Part shown: piece after piece, positions 46,533 to 57,941 of the stretch
Layout of the letters: every line of letters starts with the position of its first letter
How positions within the stretch are numbered: the first letter of the stretch is position 1
Source of the DNA: Stromatinia cepivora
Lineage: Eukaryota > Ascomycota > Leotiomycetes > Helotiales > Sclerotiniaceae
Assembly (NCBI GenBank): GCA_014898415.1
Contig: RCTD01000011.1
Coordinates: forward strand, 744,001 to 808,000
Length of the DNA stretch: 64,000 nt
Reading direction: 5' to 3'
Position numbers and translations under genes: made by a program
The notes under the pieces: model-generated
Seen by the model: the letters and a program-made list of their open reading frames with translations, nothing else
What the model was told of the DNA's origin: nothing
Databases searched by the model: none

Positions 46533-48446
46533 ATGGCCGATTCTACTCAGACATTCCCACAGCCTATGTGCGCTAATGTTGATCAGGCTGGAGATGGCGA
46601 TGGGATAATTTCGTGTACTAGAGCTGGATTAAAAGCATGTAGTAAGTGCCTGTTGGTCCAGTATTGCAGCAAAGATTGTCAAGCTGCACATTGGAAGACC
46701 CATAAAAAGGATTGTCAATCTCCACTCATGAAAAAATCCTGGAGACCTCAGTGGGCTGTCGAGAAACGAATACCTGCTTTTATGACCGCCGGCGACGATG
46801 CTAGTACTCCAGTCCAAGAATGGGTTACTATGGTTCAGCATGGAAGGAAGAAGTATCTCTGGGGTAATGTTCCTGCTATAGATGTGATCCAGAGTGGCAG
46901 GAATGAGGGAGAAACCTTTCCAGAGGAATTCAATCTCTTGTTTGCAGGTAAGATAAACTTGAAACCGTGGTGAGACTCTAATTTGACAATTGAATAGCAT
47001 CTGGAGATATCAGAAACGTTGTCAAGTCCATAATTGGACTCCCAGTCGCGTATACCGGGAAGTGCGAGATTGTGATCAACGACAGGGACTTCGACGTTGT
47101 GGCCAGAAATGCAATCTTGCTTCTCACAGCTCTCGTATTTGATCCCGTCGAAGCAGCGGATATTATGTTACATATTTGGTATTCTGCATTTGTACCCGAA
47201 TCAGTTCCGGAAAAACTCCAAGAACAAATCCTCCCTTTGATTGCAGATATCTGTATGAAAGTTCGAGGCCGTCCTGAAAAGTCTCTACAGTCCAAAACTT
47301 GGAAATTCGGCACTCGAAAATTGAGTTTGACCTTACCAAAAGCTTCATGGGATCTTCTTCCATCGTTTCTTAAAGTTCCAAATGGCTTGACAGCAAGTCA
47401 AGCGCAGAAAGTGATGGTGGAGACTACATTAGCACCATCAAGGAGAGATTATGTTGAGCGAGCATTATATTCTAAACCACCTGCTTGGCGTTTTTGTGCT
47501 GTCAGATTTCGTACTGATGGCATACTTCTGCCTTTTGGAAATTCTCGTAAAGAATTCAACACCCCAAACCCGTAGGTAGGCCCCATCTATTTTAGAGGTA
47601 TGGCTACTAATCTGATGGCAGAACGATATTCCAAAGTACTGACTATTGGCCAATGATGGACTCTGCAAATCCAATGGAAGGGTGGCCTATCGAGGAATTC
47701 ATGTCGAAACCCCGGCCCTCTCGGAACGATGTCTATGGTAGCCTCTACTTTTACGTTCTTAAACAACTTCAAGACTTCTGCAAGCGAATTAGTAATTTAC
47801 AAATCCGGTTCCAGCTTTTTGGGCTCGATGCCATAGATCTGCCAGGTATTCTGGACGAGCGTGGTACTGGAAAGAATTACTTTGACAGAATCGAGGTGGA
47901 ACATCCGTCCCGCTCCCGAAGTGGAAATATTCAAATACTGACTGTTCTCAGGTATCAAACATCGGAGATCGTGGCTACCTTGGACCTCTGAAACTCCTTG
48001 CGACTTTCGCTCCCTATCTGAAGCGCAAATCACAAAACCCACACGCCACTCTCCTTGCCTTATTCCTAAACGTCGTACACGAATACTCTGATGCAGAAGA
48101 CCACCTTGGTAGCATGAAAGCCGAAATGCTGCGACTGAATAAGTACATGTCTCTTGATGCAGTTACAGTCTCGCGTTTTGAAACTTGGAATCCGGAATTG
48201 AACAAATACATTGATGCGAGATCTGCATTTCGGGACTTTGACAGGCCATTTGATAGGTTTCAGAAGGAATGTCGTTTAAATGAAATTGGCCAAATTGTAG
48301 GATTAAAAATCAAGAGTAAGAATACATTAATTGAGAAGTGGCCTTTGAGGTTGAAACCGAGGTCGACGCAAGAGGATTTTGATATGTTATTGGCGTCAGG
48401 ACACAAGGGTTCAGAAAGATATGTAGAATGGGAAAGTTTGACATAA
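46533..48446 (+). CDS. MYND zinc-finger protein with DUF4470-like domain
   Basis: Four exons: 46533-46947, 46998-47571, 47622-47895 and 47952-48446; introns of 50, 50 and 56 nt; 585 aa. The MYND finger lies at about residues 13-56 with the canonical core ACSKCLLVQYCSKDCQAAHW and a closing HKKDC. It is followed by the segment KKYLWGNVPAIDV, EEFNLLFAASGDIRNVVKSI, INDRDFDVVARNAILLLTAL, which I recognise as the N-terminal part of the DUF4470 family that often accompanies MYND fingers in fungi. The C-terminus ends DMLLASGHKGSERYVEWESL. MYND domains bind proline-rich partners, and the function of DUF4470 is not known. The frame is intact and splice phases all agree. It is co-oriented with the ABC and RBR genes, with no sign of shared transcription. 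Confidence 0.92.
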
Positions 48447-49179
48447 GATTGATTTGGAAAGTTTGGGAAGGAGAGGATGATTGAAATAAAATTGTTTCAT
48501 AGTAATTCGAAAGTTTCATCTTATGAGATGCTCCTTCCTCAAAGGTCAAGTGTGGATTGCTTACCTATATCCGAGCTGTTGAACTTCTTGCAAATACATT
48601 CTCAAAAATAATTCATCCGTCGTCTTTCTTTCATCTCTCAACACCAACCAACAAATTCACTACTTTGCGACACAACTACAGAAGTGTAGTCTCAGCACAA
48701 GGTTGTCACTTCAACATATCATCAATTCAGCGAAGACTTACACTCAAACTTCCTTTGCCTGCGATTCTTTGATCTTCAATCCCCGTCCGACGATGATGCG
48801 TGGAAACGCGTGATTTTGCCATTTCGAACATTCGTTTTCTTTAATTGCGGCAAAGATAAAGTGGCCAAGAGACATATCTTTCGTCTTGCTGTGGCACTGT
48901 CTTGGTCATTGGAGGTTCCAAAGAAGCATTTGGATGGTAATCGATCGTTTGGGAAGCGGGTTGAAAGAAATCCGATCGTCTTGTTTCTCTACATATTCAC
49001 TACAACAATCTTCACCAAAGTAGTAATATTCACTTTCATTGGCTTGGGATTGCAACGCCGCTTCAAGGCTTACAAGGTGAAAACATCCATTCAATCAAAC
49101 TTCCACCCTTTCCATCCAAGGAAACCCAGACACCAACAACTCTCGAATACCAACCATTCGACGAGAGGAAAAAGTCTCC
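48447..49179. other. Intergenic region and probable leader of the RBR gene
   Basis: CA/CT-rich sequence as in fungal 5' leaders (for example 48600-48720 and 49085-49165). A 164-codon frame at 48810-49304 overlaps the next gene's start and has no family signature, so I leave it out. Confidence 0.5.
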
Positions 49180-52072
49180 ATGATGTTATCTTGCAAGTAT
49201 TTCACAACTCTTGCTGGATGCGGTCGTGGCAATTCTTGTCAATACGGCCACGATGCGAGCACGAAAACAAACGCGCCTCCGCCGGTTCGTTCGTTGAATA
49301 TTAAAAATGGAAACCGACTTCCTAGCCAACCCTTACGCCCTCAAGCACAAAAGTTGATTGCTTGTAAGTTCTTTGCCAAGGGACTTTGTCAAAAAGGCGA
49401 TGATTGTCCTTTCAGTCATGAAGTCACAATGGCAGCTTCCTCAGGAATTCCGCCTCGCAATAGAATTTGCAGCTTCTTTGCCAGAGGGCAGTGTACCAGA
49501 GGAAACAGATGCCAGTTTGAACATACCTTAACAGAGCCTGGCAATGATTCGATTGACCAAACAGACGCGCAAGTCGGGAACCCTCAACTAATTTCTCCCA
49601 CTACAATCAATACACCTTTAACTTCAGCTTCCTTGACTATGACCCCGGCAGTCACAAAGAATTATGTATGGCTTGCATCTTTCACTCCGCTATCAAACTA
49701 ATGTTTATACTAATATATCACAGGATAACATACCGGATGGTATGATCACACGTGCGATTTCTGGAAGCTTGGCAATATTTGGAGATGGAGGACAAGTCTA
49801 CAAAGTTTCAGTACCATCTGATTTCACCACTATCCGAATCACTGGCTTGCCACAGAATGCCAACATTGAGTATATCGAGGCTATGCTAAGTAGAGTAGGC
49901 ATTGACACATCTGGCATTTGCATTCGAATTACTAGCAAGGGCACTCCATCCTTGGTTTGTGCATACCTTCGACTCGAAGGCTCCATGGTAGGCTCAGTTC
50001 TAAGCGAAGAGCTGGAGTCAGGTTGGAGCAGATTGGAATTGTACTCTCAACTGAAGGCAAGCCCAGTCCCTACGAGCTTGTCCTCCGTCTCTGGAATCTC
50101 ACGCGAAGTCGACTTCCACAAAGTGATTTTCTCTTGGTATCGATCTACAAAGATAGCAATCTTGAAGTATGCAGACGAGGATGCCGCCAACATGTCGTGC
50201 AGTAACTTCAATGAAGGTCACTACAGAGTTATGGGCAGGCAGTTGACGTGCGCTTCACCTATTGTTTCTGATCTTCAAACCGACCAAAACCACAGGTTTC
50301 TGTGCATCTTGAAAAATGTACCAGTGTTTGCGGACAAAGAGGACATCTCGGCTGCTATGGATGAGAAACACAGACCAGATGATCTGACAATTGGCAGAGC
50401 GAGCTATGAAGCATCTGACGAAATGACTCGTGATTATGTCAAGGAATTGTGCTCGGCGATTGGCCCTCTGGAGACTTGGGATCCTGTTCAAGATACACTA
50501 GCCAAGAGAGTCAAAGTAAGAGTTCGATTCCAGGATGAGTCAGATGCTCGAGAGGCGATTGCACAATTAAATAACAAAAACATTGAGATTTTAGGAAAGG
50601 GAAAGCTAATGGTTCAACAAATCGTTGTAGCTAGATTCAAGGTCACTACAAAGATCTATTTGGCTGTACAATCGCAAATCGAGGCAGACAAGAAGTTATT
50701 GATTGAGCAACGCATCCAAATCAGAGCATACCCAAGCACTGATGTTTCCCAGAAGTTTACGTCTTTGAAGATTGAGGGAGAGCCTGGAGAGAATTTTGTG
50801 AAAGCCAAGGACACGCTAGAGAAGATGTTGGCTGGTACGATCGCCGTGGCTGGTGATAAAACAATTTGGAGCGATTACTTCATGCAACCAACCGGGTTAA
50901 ATAAGCTCAAGCTAGTTGAGAAGGAGTGCGATGTAGTAATTTATCGCGATAGAAGAAGGAAACAGCTTCGCCTTTGCGGTTCGCCTGTGGATATCGAATG
51001 TGCCCAACGCACACTCCACAATATGGTTGCATCAGGACTAGAAGGTTATGCCATCGTGCTCAGTCGGAGCAACTTTCGCTGGATATCGAATGGTGGATTT
51101 GAGCAAATCGTATCAGCCCTTGGAAAAGATGTTGCTTCTATTGATACCTTATCAAGTCCAAAGAAGCTATTACTTGCTGGTGGTCCTGAAAATTATCATA
51201 AGGCCATGGAAATCTTAAATTGCAAGAGTGCTGTTACTAGCGACGTTGTCAAGGCGGATGATTGCATCGTCTGTTGGTGTCCTGCTGAGACTCCAGTTCG
51301 CACGCATTGTGATCACTTGTATTGTCTTCAATGCTTTGAGAATCTGTGCTCCTCTACCACAACTGGCAACAAAGAGGTATCTATCATTTGTGCAGCTGAT
51401 GAATGTGATGTCATTCTCTCATTAGAGGAGATCCAAAAATATCTGGCTTCCAATACTTTCGAGGAGCTTCTTGAGGCGTCATTCACTTCGTACATCCGTC
51501 GCCATCCCGAGGACTTTCATTACTGCCCAACCGCAGATTGCGGACAAATCTACCGAGTTACTCACCCTGTCAAGTCCCGCATTTGTCCCGAATGTCTCAG
51601 GGAGACTTGTATCTCATGTCACGAGTCTCACACAGGTCAGACTTGTGCTGAGTACAAATACCAAGCATCTGGTGGAAAAGAAGCATTCGAAAAGTTTAAG
51701 TCTGAAATAGGCTGCAAGGATTGTCCCAAATGTAAAACAACCATGGAGAAGATTGAGGGTTGCGACCACATAATCTGTTCCGGGTGCGCGGCCCACATCT
51801 GTTGGACCTGTCTTGATACGTTCCAGGAAGCGACACAATGTTATGAACATATGTCCGCCGTACATGGAAATATCGGTGGTCCTTTTGCAGTTGGTAATCG
51901 GCGCTGGGAGTTGGACCTTCTTGAAGACATTCCTCTTGCAATTGGTAATGGACCCTGGGAGTTGGGCCTTCTTGACGATGTTCCTGCTGATAACCCTGAC
52001 CCTGCTCGATTGAATCCGGGTATGCGTGCTGAAATGCTCGAACGATTCGAGCAAGATCTTCGTAGATGGTAA
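49180..52072 (+). CDS. Triple CCCH zinc finger, RBR-type E3 ubiquitin-ligase-like protein
   Basis: Two exons: 49180-49665 and 49724-52072, with a 58-nt intron (GTATGG..CAG); 944 aa. Three CCCH fingers open the protein: CKYFTTLAGCGRGNSCQYGH (5-24), CKFFAKGLCQKGDDCPFSH (about 64-82) and CSFFARGQCTRGNRCQFEH. RNA-recognition-like segments follow (TTIRITGLPQNANIEYIEAM, about 195). The C-terminal third is a RING1-IBR-RING2 set: RING1 begins at Cys676 (CIVCWCPAETPVRTHCDHLY), IBR has CPTADCGQIYRV and CPECLRETCISCH, and RING2 begins at Cys829 (CPKCKTTMEKIEGCDHIICS) with Cys842 at the position that carries ubiquitin in RBR ligases. Known: RBR enzymes form a Cys-ubiquitin intermediate; CCCH and RRM folds bind RNA. 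Inferred: ubiquitylation linked to RNA or ribonucleoprotein. A 17-residue segment is duplicated near the C-terminus. Confidence 0.93.
51881..51982 (+). repeat. 51-bp in-frame tandem duplication in the RBR gene
   Basis: Two 51-bp units (51881-51931 and 51932-51982) encode 17-residue blocks of the form PxAxGNxxWELxLLxDx, just after RING2. They differ by substitutions only, so the duplication is not brand new. Confidence 0.85.
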
Positions 52073-52277
52073 ATACTGATTCTTTTGAGAAACTGATGCT
52101 TTTGCCAATCTTGAAGGAATTCTAGGAATTGGCCCTTTCTGGGTTGTTACTAGTTATCTTCTATGAAAGAGGGTAGATTTGTGTTTATAAGATGGTATCA
52201 TAACAGTGTATCATAGACTGAAGTAATGGATACATTATCATACAAGTATTGTCTTTGCTGGTAAATTTGTTGGCTGT

Positions 52278-52811
52278 AATTTGTTCCGGGCCATTGCGCA
52301 ATATCGGGATTCCGAAATCAATGTTGTATATTCCGAAATGAGCTAACTCATTTGTAAATACATTAATTCATTTGTTAATAAGCTTAATTTCAGAATGAGC
52401 TAGTTTATTTCGTAATATATCTGTTTATAGGAATAATGAGGTTATTCGCAAATGAATTAGTTTATTTGTAAATATTTTTTGTATTTTATGATATTAATTT
52501 AATAAATGAATTAAGATTTATAGAAAAATCCTTCAATATTATTATTGATTCATTTTATATAGTAATTCTAATTATGATTTATATTCTATTTGAGCAATAG
52601 ATATAAAAATATATTATCATTAAAAGAAAAGAGTGATAATGAATTGAAAATAAAAATTGTAGTGTATTTTTGTATGAATTTAATTCATTTATGAATGCCC
52701 TTACTTTTTCCAATTTCGGTATCAATTAGCTGATTTCGCAACCTAGTATATTTTGGAATGAGCTAAGTTGAATTCAGAATACTGATGTTGCGCAATGGCC
52801 CGGAACAAATT
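52278..52811. mobile_element. Short TIR element (MITE-like), 534 bp
   Basis: The left end AATTTGTTCCGGGCCATTGC is matched at the right end by the reverse complement GCAATGGCCCGGAACAAATT, perfect over 24 bp, and similarity continues inward with mutations. There is no coding sequence. The same termini occur, RIP-altered, at 39533-40184, 13610, 17396 and 22318. This is the best-preserved copy in the window, with GC-rich ends intact. Confidence 0.85.
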
Positions 52812-53060
52812 TATTCACGTGGTTTGGGGTAAATATATGTATGGAAAGTTTCAAGATGGAGGATGGAAAATGGAGTTGGATAATCGGGTATGCGCTAGGT
52901 GTCGATATCCTGCAGGCTAAGTAGCTGGGGATGAGGGCTAAAGATTAATTTGTAGTGATGGTTCTGTTGGAATGAGGATGGGGAATTTGTTTGTATTGTC
53001 TGATTATTTTTCTTGGCGTATGTATGTTAGTTAGTTAGTATATATATTTGTATATTTGGG

Positions 53061-53108
53061 GATGGACAAGGGGGGGGATGGACAAGGGGGGGGATGGACA
53101 AGGGGGGG
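53061..53108. repeat. G-rich tandem repeat, 16 bp x 3
   Basis: Three copies of GATGGACAAGGGGGGG preceded by GGG, giving four G-runs separated by 8-nt loops on the plus strand. It could form a G-quadruplex; the loops are longer than ideal. Confidence 0.9.
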
Positions 53109-53696
53109 AATGGATGGAGATGTTGATGCTTTACTTTACTTTACCGTCTATCTACTTGTACGTATAGAGATACTTTCTGGTATATATCGACGAACGTGAT
53201 ATGGGTACAGTGTATGAGGATAGTATGATACAATATTATTCCGAAGTACAGCAGGAAAACTGGCTATCTACACGCTCGACAAATCCATACAAACCATCAA
53301 CATCAACATCATCAACAACATAATATAATCCAGTGGCCCTTCATCCCTTGAAACAACGGCAAGCAATCCTCAATTCCCTCGTCACGAACAGGTGACTAAA
53401 CGCAAAGATTATCCAAGTACCAAATCACAAGATTACTTGATATAACCCTGGCAGATGCTGATCCGTTGCCGATAAGACTTCCTATAACTGATTGCTTACC
53501 GCAAATACACAAGGATAGAATGTGTAATGTGATGTCCCTTCTTTGTTTTTTGAGGAGTTTTAGATTGTGTGGACTTTGGAGGGAGGTAATACACTAATTA
53601 ACTATCGACTGAGATGTTTTGGTAGCAGAGTGTACACGAACTCGTTAATTATATCTACTCATCCCCTTTCCCATCTGTTTCGGTGCAAGCCAGCAA

Positions 53697-53798
53697 TTCA
53701 ACCATCAATGGTGCGTGGATGTTGTTGTTGTCAGTAGTGGTAAGGTAATCACTGCACTCGCAAAGAGAAACAGCACCCACGCACCATTGATTGTTGAA
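53697..53798. other. Long inverted repeat / hairpin
   Basis: Arms 53697-53721 and 53774-53798 are reverse complements over 25 bp with two mismatches (core ATCAATGGTGCGTGG), around a 52-nt loop. It is in non-coding DNA, with no flanking duplication evident. It could be a tiny TIR element or a hairpin-RNA source. Confidence 0.85.
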
Positions 53799-53918
53799 GT
53801 ACGTCTTAAAATTGTTCGAATTTGAGTTGTTTGCTAGAGATTACATCCCACTGTTTTTTTGGGCTTGTAAAATTCTGGTCTAATTTGGGGAGAGCCATGC
53901 TGTTGGTACTGAGGATCG

Positions 53919-53926
53919 CTCCGCAG
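53919..53926. repeat. Target-site duplication, left, hAT-type element
   Basis: CTCCGCAG, identical to 58530-58537. Eight bases is the hAT duplication length. Confidence 0.9.
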
Positions 53927-54005
53927 TAGGCTGCGCAAAAATTATCTGTACCTATGGGTTATCCGCGGATAATCCGCCCTGTAGATACCCATCAAAGGTT
54001 CTATC

Positions 54006-54155
54006 TGTCACGAGATACATGTAATCGCGTCCGATCGGGTTAGTACGGTATTAAGTTTCGAATCGATCATATATATAGTTTTGTAGCATTCTTTCTTTAG
54101 CTTTGTAACTTTTAATTCTAAAATTGATCTCTAAACGTTTATTAGATTCATTATA
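54006..54155 (+). repeat. LTR, left, element C
   Basis: 150 bp. It aligns end to end with the split right LTR. Differences are mostly transitions plus one small indel near base 12. Confidence 0.87.
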
Positions 54156-55530
54156 TTATTAAAAGTTCTTTTAGATAAGAAATGGAATAATATTTGTATA
54201 TATTTATATATACTCTATTTGTTCTTATTTAGGTATATACTCCTATTCTTTCATCTACACATAAATCTTTTTGATATTATTCGAAAATATTGTTTTTTTT
54301 TTTATTCTTAATTTCTAAATTATGGATTATAATTTGATAAACCTTGTGATTACAGAACTTCGTAGTGAAGTGATTCATTAACAGAATAAAATCTTGTTTT
54401 TACACTTCTTGATTTTTGAATATATTTTTACTACTTATATTTCTTTTCATCCGAAATCTTCTTTTTTTGATCCTGAAAAGTTCAATAATAGCTTTCAAAA
54501 GTTCGATATTTGGCTTCCCTCGATTCGAACGAAATTATAAATAGATAACATTACAATTGACAACTTTACAATTCAATTTTACTATATTTATTTCAATCTC
54601 GAATCTTATATACAAATTATAATACTATTTCAGTTTTTTTTTCTTGATTAAAACATTCCTTTAAATCATATAACGATTCTAGATCAATTCATATATATTT
54701 ACAACAATCCAAATAAAGTTCAAAAAGTTGAAAACAAATTATTCATTTTCAAATAAGGAATCGATTCTTTATATATTTATATTACAAAATTCGAAAGGAC
54801 TTTTTACAAAGCCAAAAATCAGAATTGATCCAATTCGAATAAGATCTCAATTTTTTGTAATAAATTTAATATTACTTTTAGAAATCGTCTTTTTCAATAA
54901 CTTTCTTTTCTTTATTCTTATCCTGACTTTGTTTAGATTATACAACAATTAACTATTCATATAACAAATAGATTCTCTATATTATTTCATTTTAATAAAT
55001 CTAAAGCCCTATATATATTACAAAATCCATTCCACTTTCGAAACCACAATTCAATGGATATTAATAATTTTAATATTATTGATACCCTTAACTTTTTTGA
55101 TACCCAACCAAATAAATCTAATCGTATTTTGATTCTATTTTATATACAAATACCCGAGTTTTCCCCTTCTGAAAGAACTCTTTTATATAAACAAAATAAA
55201 TATATACAATATAGAAGTATCTTTCATTAAATACAAATTTATCCACTAGATCTATATTAAGAAGTCCGAAATCGATAAGAGCCTGTTTCGACTATTATAT
55301 TGATTATTGAACTTGAAAGCAATGATGATAAGGATTTAGGAAAGATAATCAATGATCGATATTTTGAAGATCGTTTGGAGGAGGTATATAGTATAGTGGA
55401 TGTATATTCGTTGATTGTGATGTATACTTTGTATTAGGTATTTTTAAAAGAAAACGATTAATGATTATTTTGTATTTAATTTATTCGTTTAAAATGAATT
55501 CGAGGTGAACTTTTCAAAAGAGAGGGATAA

Positions 55531-55569
55531 TGTTACAAGATATACATGATCGCGTCCGATCGGGCTAGT
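55531..55569 (+). repeat. LTR, right, element C, first part
   Basis: The first 39 bases of the right LTR, ending at CTAGT where copy B inserted. It resumes at 57942. Confidence 0.87.
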
Positions 55570-57936
55570 TGTGAGAATCATAGCAAAGAATCGGTTAATA
55601 TTCGAATAACAATAGGTTTGGATTTAGAATCAAGACTTTTCATTACTTTTCTAAATAGTATCGAAGAATTCCCCTTTATATAAATGAAAACTTTTCAAAC
55701 TAACGTACAATTCGGTCCGCTTTCGATTAGCCTTAGTTTCGTAATTGAGGTTTGTAACAAAACCTTCCTTTTTGAGGTTTTTGTCTTCGAAAGCCTATAA
55801 AATGAAATTATTTAAATTGAAATATCCAATCAAAATTAATATCATTCGATATTGTATTATATGTTTTTTCGTGAAACCATCGATATTATATTGTATACCT
55901 TTTTGTAAAACCATTGTATTGTGTTGTATACCTTTTCGTAAAATCATCGTAGATCCATCGATATTGTGTTGTATGCTTTTTCGTAGAACCATCGATATTA
56001 TGTTGTATACCTTTTCATAGAACCATCGTAGATCCATCGAAATCCTTTCAATTCTTCTAATTCCTCCATTCCTAACTCTATAATAGTCGGCCGAGCTGAA
56101 ACTCCAATAGAGAATTCTATACAACGACTAAATCCATAATAATTTCTTCAATAATGAAATTATAATACCTATATCTTTATTTTATGAAGTTCAGTATTTT
56201 CACTTTTTTGAAAACTCTTCAATATCATTTAAAAATTTCTGTATGTATATTCATTTTCGATTCACTTTCAATTCGAATTTGGTACGATTTCGATACGATT
56301 TCGATAGGTATGTTTTCGATTCGGATTCGGTATGCTTTCGATTTGGATTCGGTATGCTTTTGGTTTGGGTTCGGTATGCTTTTGATTCGGATTCGGTATG
56401 CTTTCGATTTGGATTCGGTATGCTTTCGATTTAGTATGCTTTCGATTTGGTATGCTTTCGATTTGGTATGCTTTCGATTTGGTATGCTTTCGATTTGGAT
56501 TCGGTATACTTTTGATTTGGATTTGGTATCGGTATGCTTTCTAATATGATGAGTAGGGGATATTGATACTTCCCCTTTTGGATCGACATCCTCGTCGATT
56601 TCAATGATCCTGTAGGTTCGGTAAATAATAAAAGGGGGGGGAGTTTTCAACTTGCTTTTTTTTTTGAAATCTGAAATATAAATATATTATATCCCTTAAT
56701 ATTATTAAATTTGTATTAAGAAAATGATAACTCTAGTATAAATACTATTTCGTTTTTAGCCAATATGCTAGCTTTCTGATGTAGATTCGATTATTTGCAA
56801 TTAGTTTTCATTAGTAATCCTTTAAAATCATATAAGGGCTAATTTCACCCTTCCTTTTGGAAGAGATCTAGCATTCCGTCAAAGGGAAGAAGCTTCAAGT
56901 ATTCCACTAGGGTTTTATTTGAAACAGAAATACAGTTAGTATTGTATATGAATTTGCTCATTATACTTTTTAAAAGTAATACCATTGTATTCCTTAACGA
57001 TAATACCAAAAGCTTCATCATCATCATTATCATATATAAATCCGCTCATTGTACTCTTCAAGGGTAGTACCAAAGGCTTCATCATCATCATTATAAATCC
57101 GCTCATTGTACTCCTCAAGGGTAGTACCAAAGGCTTCATTATCATCATTTCAACTTCAATATCTTCAACTTCAATATCTTCAACTTCAATATCTTCAACT
57201 TCAATATCTTCAACTTTTCCAACAACTTTTATATTCAAATTCTTCACTTTTCCGATGGGATCCCGAAGGTTCTCCATATGCTTTCGTTTTTTCGTCCTTT
57301 TGTTTGAATAATTTGTATGATTTAAGGATTCGCTTTCGAATTTCATAAAATAGGGTAGGGTTCGGTTCGTGTATTATATTCATATCTTTCGAATAAATTC
57401 TTTCAATTCCTTTTCTTGTTTTCTTGCTTCGAAGGTTTTTCGTAGTATTTTTGGTAGGTTTTCGACAATATTCCGAAGGGTTTTCGAAGGTTCGTTTCGA
57501 GGCTAAATTCGTATGTGTTTTGAGGGTAATTTTCGAAGGGTTTTCGAAGGTTCGTTTTGAGGTCAAATTCGTATATGTTTTGAAGGTAAATTTCGAAGGA
57601 TTTTCGAAGGGTTATTTCTAGGCTCAATTCGTATGTATTTTGGAGGTAAATTTCGAAGGTTTTTCGAAGGTTCGAATGAATCAAAAAAAATGAGGTTATT
57701 CCCAAAATTAATCGACGAGTTGCTCTCAAGGGTGAATGAAAAGAATTGTGAGAATCATAGCAAAGAATCGGTTAATATTCGAATAACAATAGGTTTGGAT
57801 TTAGAATCAAGACTTTTCATTACTTTTCTAAATGGTATCGAAGAATTCCCCTCTATATAGGTGAAAACTCTTCAAACTAGCGTACAATTCGGCCCGCTTT
57901 CGGCTAGCCTTAGTTTCGTAGTTGAGGTTCGTAACA
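55570..57936. mobile_element. Non-autonomous LTR element, copy B (youngest layer)
   Basis: 190-bp LTRs at 55570-55759 and 57747-57936 (TGTGAGAATCA...GTAACA), flanked by a perfect 5-bp duplication CTAGT (55565-55569 and 57937-57941). Interior arrays: about 55845-56040 (ATCGATATTRTRTTGTAT units), 56285-56540 (TTTCGATTTGGATTCGG units), 57010-57145 (about 60-bp units with GGGTAGTACCAAAGGCTTC), 57151-57210 (CAACTTCAATATCTT x 4) and 57470-57665 (TTCGAAGGGTTTTCGAAGG units). No pol or gag is present. The two LTRs differ by about 12 transitions, all T/A in the left copy. Confidence 0.92.
57151..57210. repeat. 15-bp x 4 tandem repeat inside element B
   Basis: Four perfect copies of CAACTTCAATATCTT; the matching place in copy A (about 11731-11760) has only one. 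Confidence 0.92.
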
Positions 57937-57941
57937 CTAGT

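Larger units (their letters stand above)
52073..53918. other. Intergenic region with a MITE-like element, G-rich repeat and hairpin
   Basis: No gene recognised. Contents: the TIR element at 52278-52811, the G-rich 16-bp tandem repeat at 53061-53108, and the long inverted repeat at 53697-53798. Confidence 0.6.

Noticed and set aside
48810..49304. 164-codon frame overlapping the RBR start
   Set aside because: It overlaps the well-supported CCCH finger frame and shows no family motif; it is probably leader sequence.
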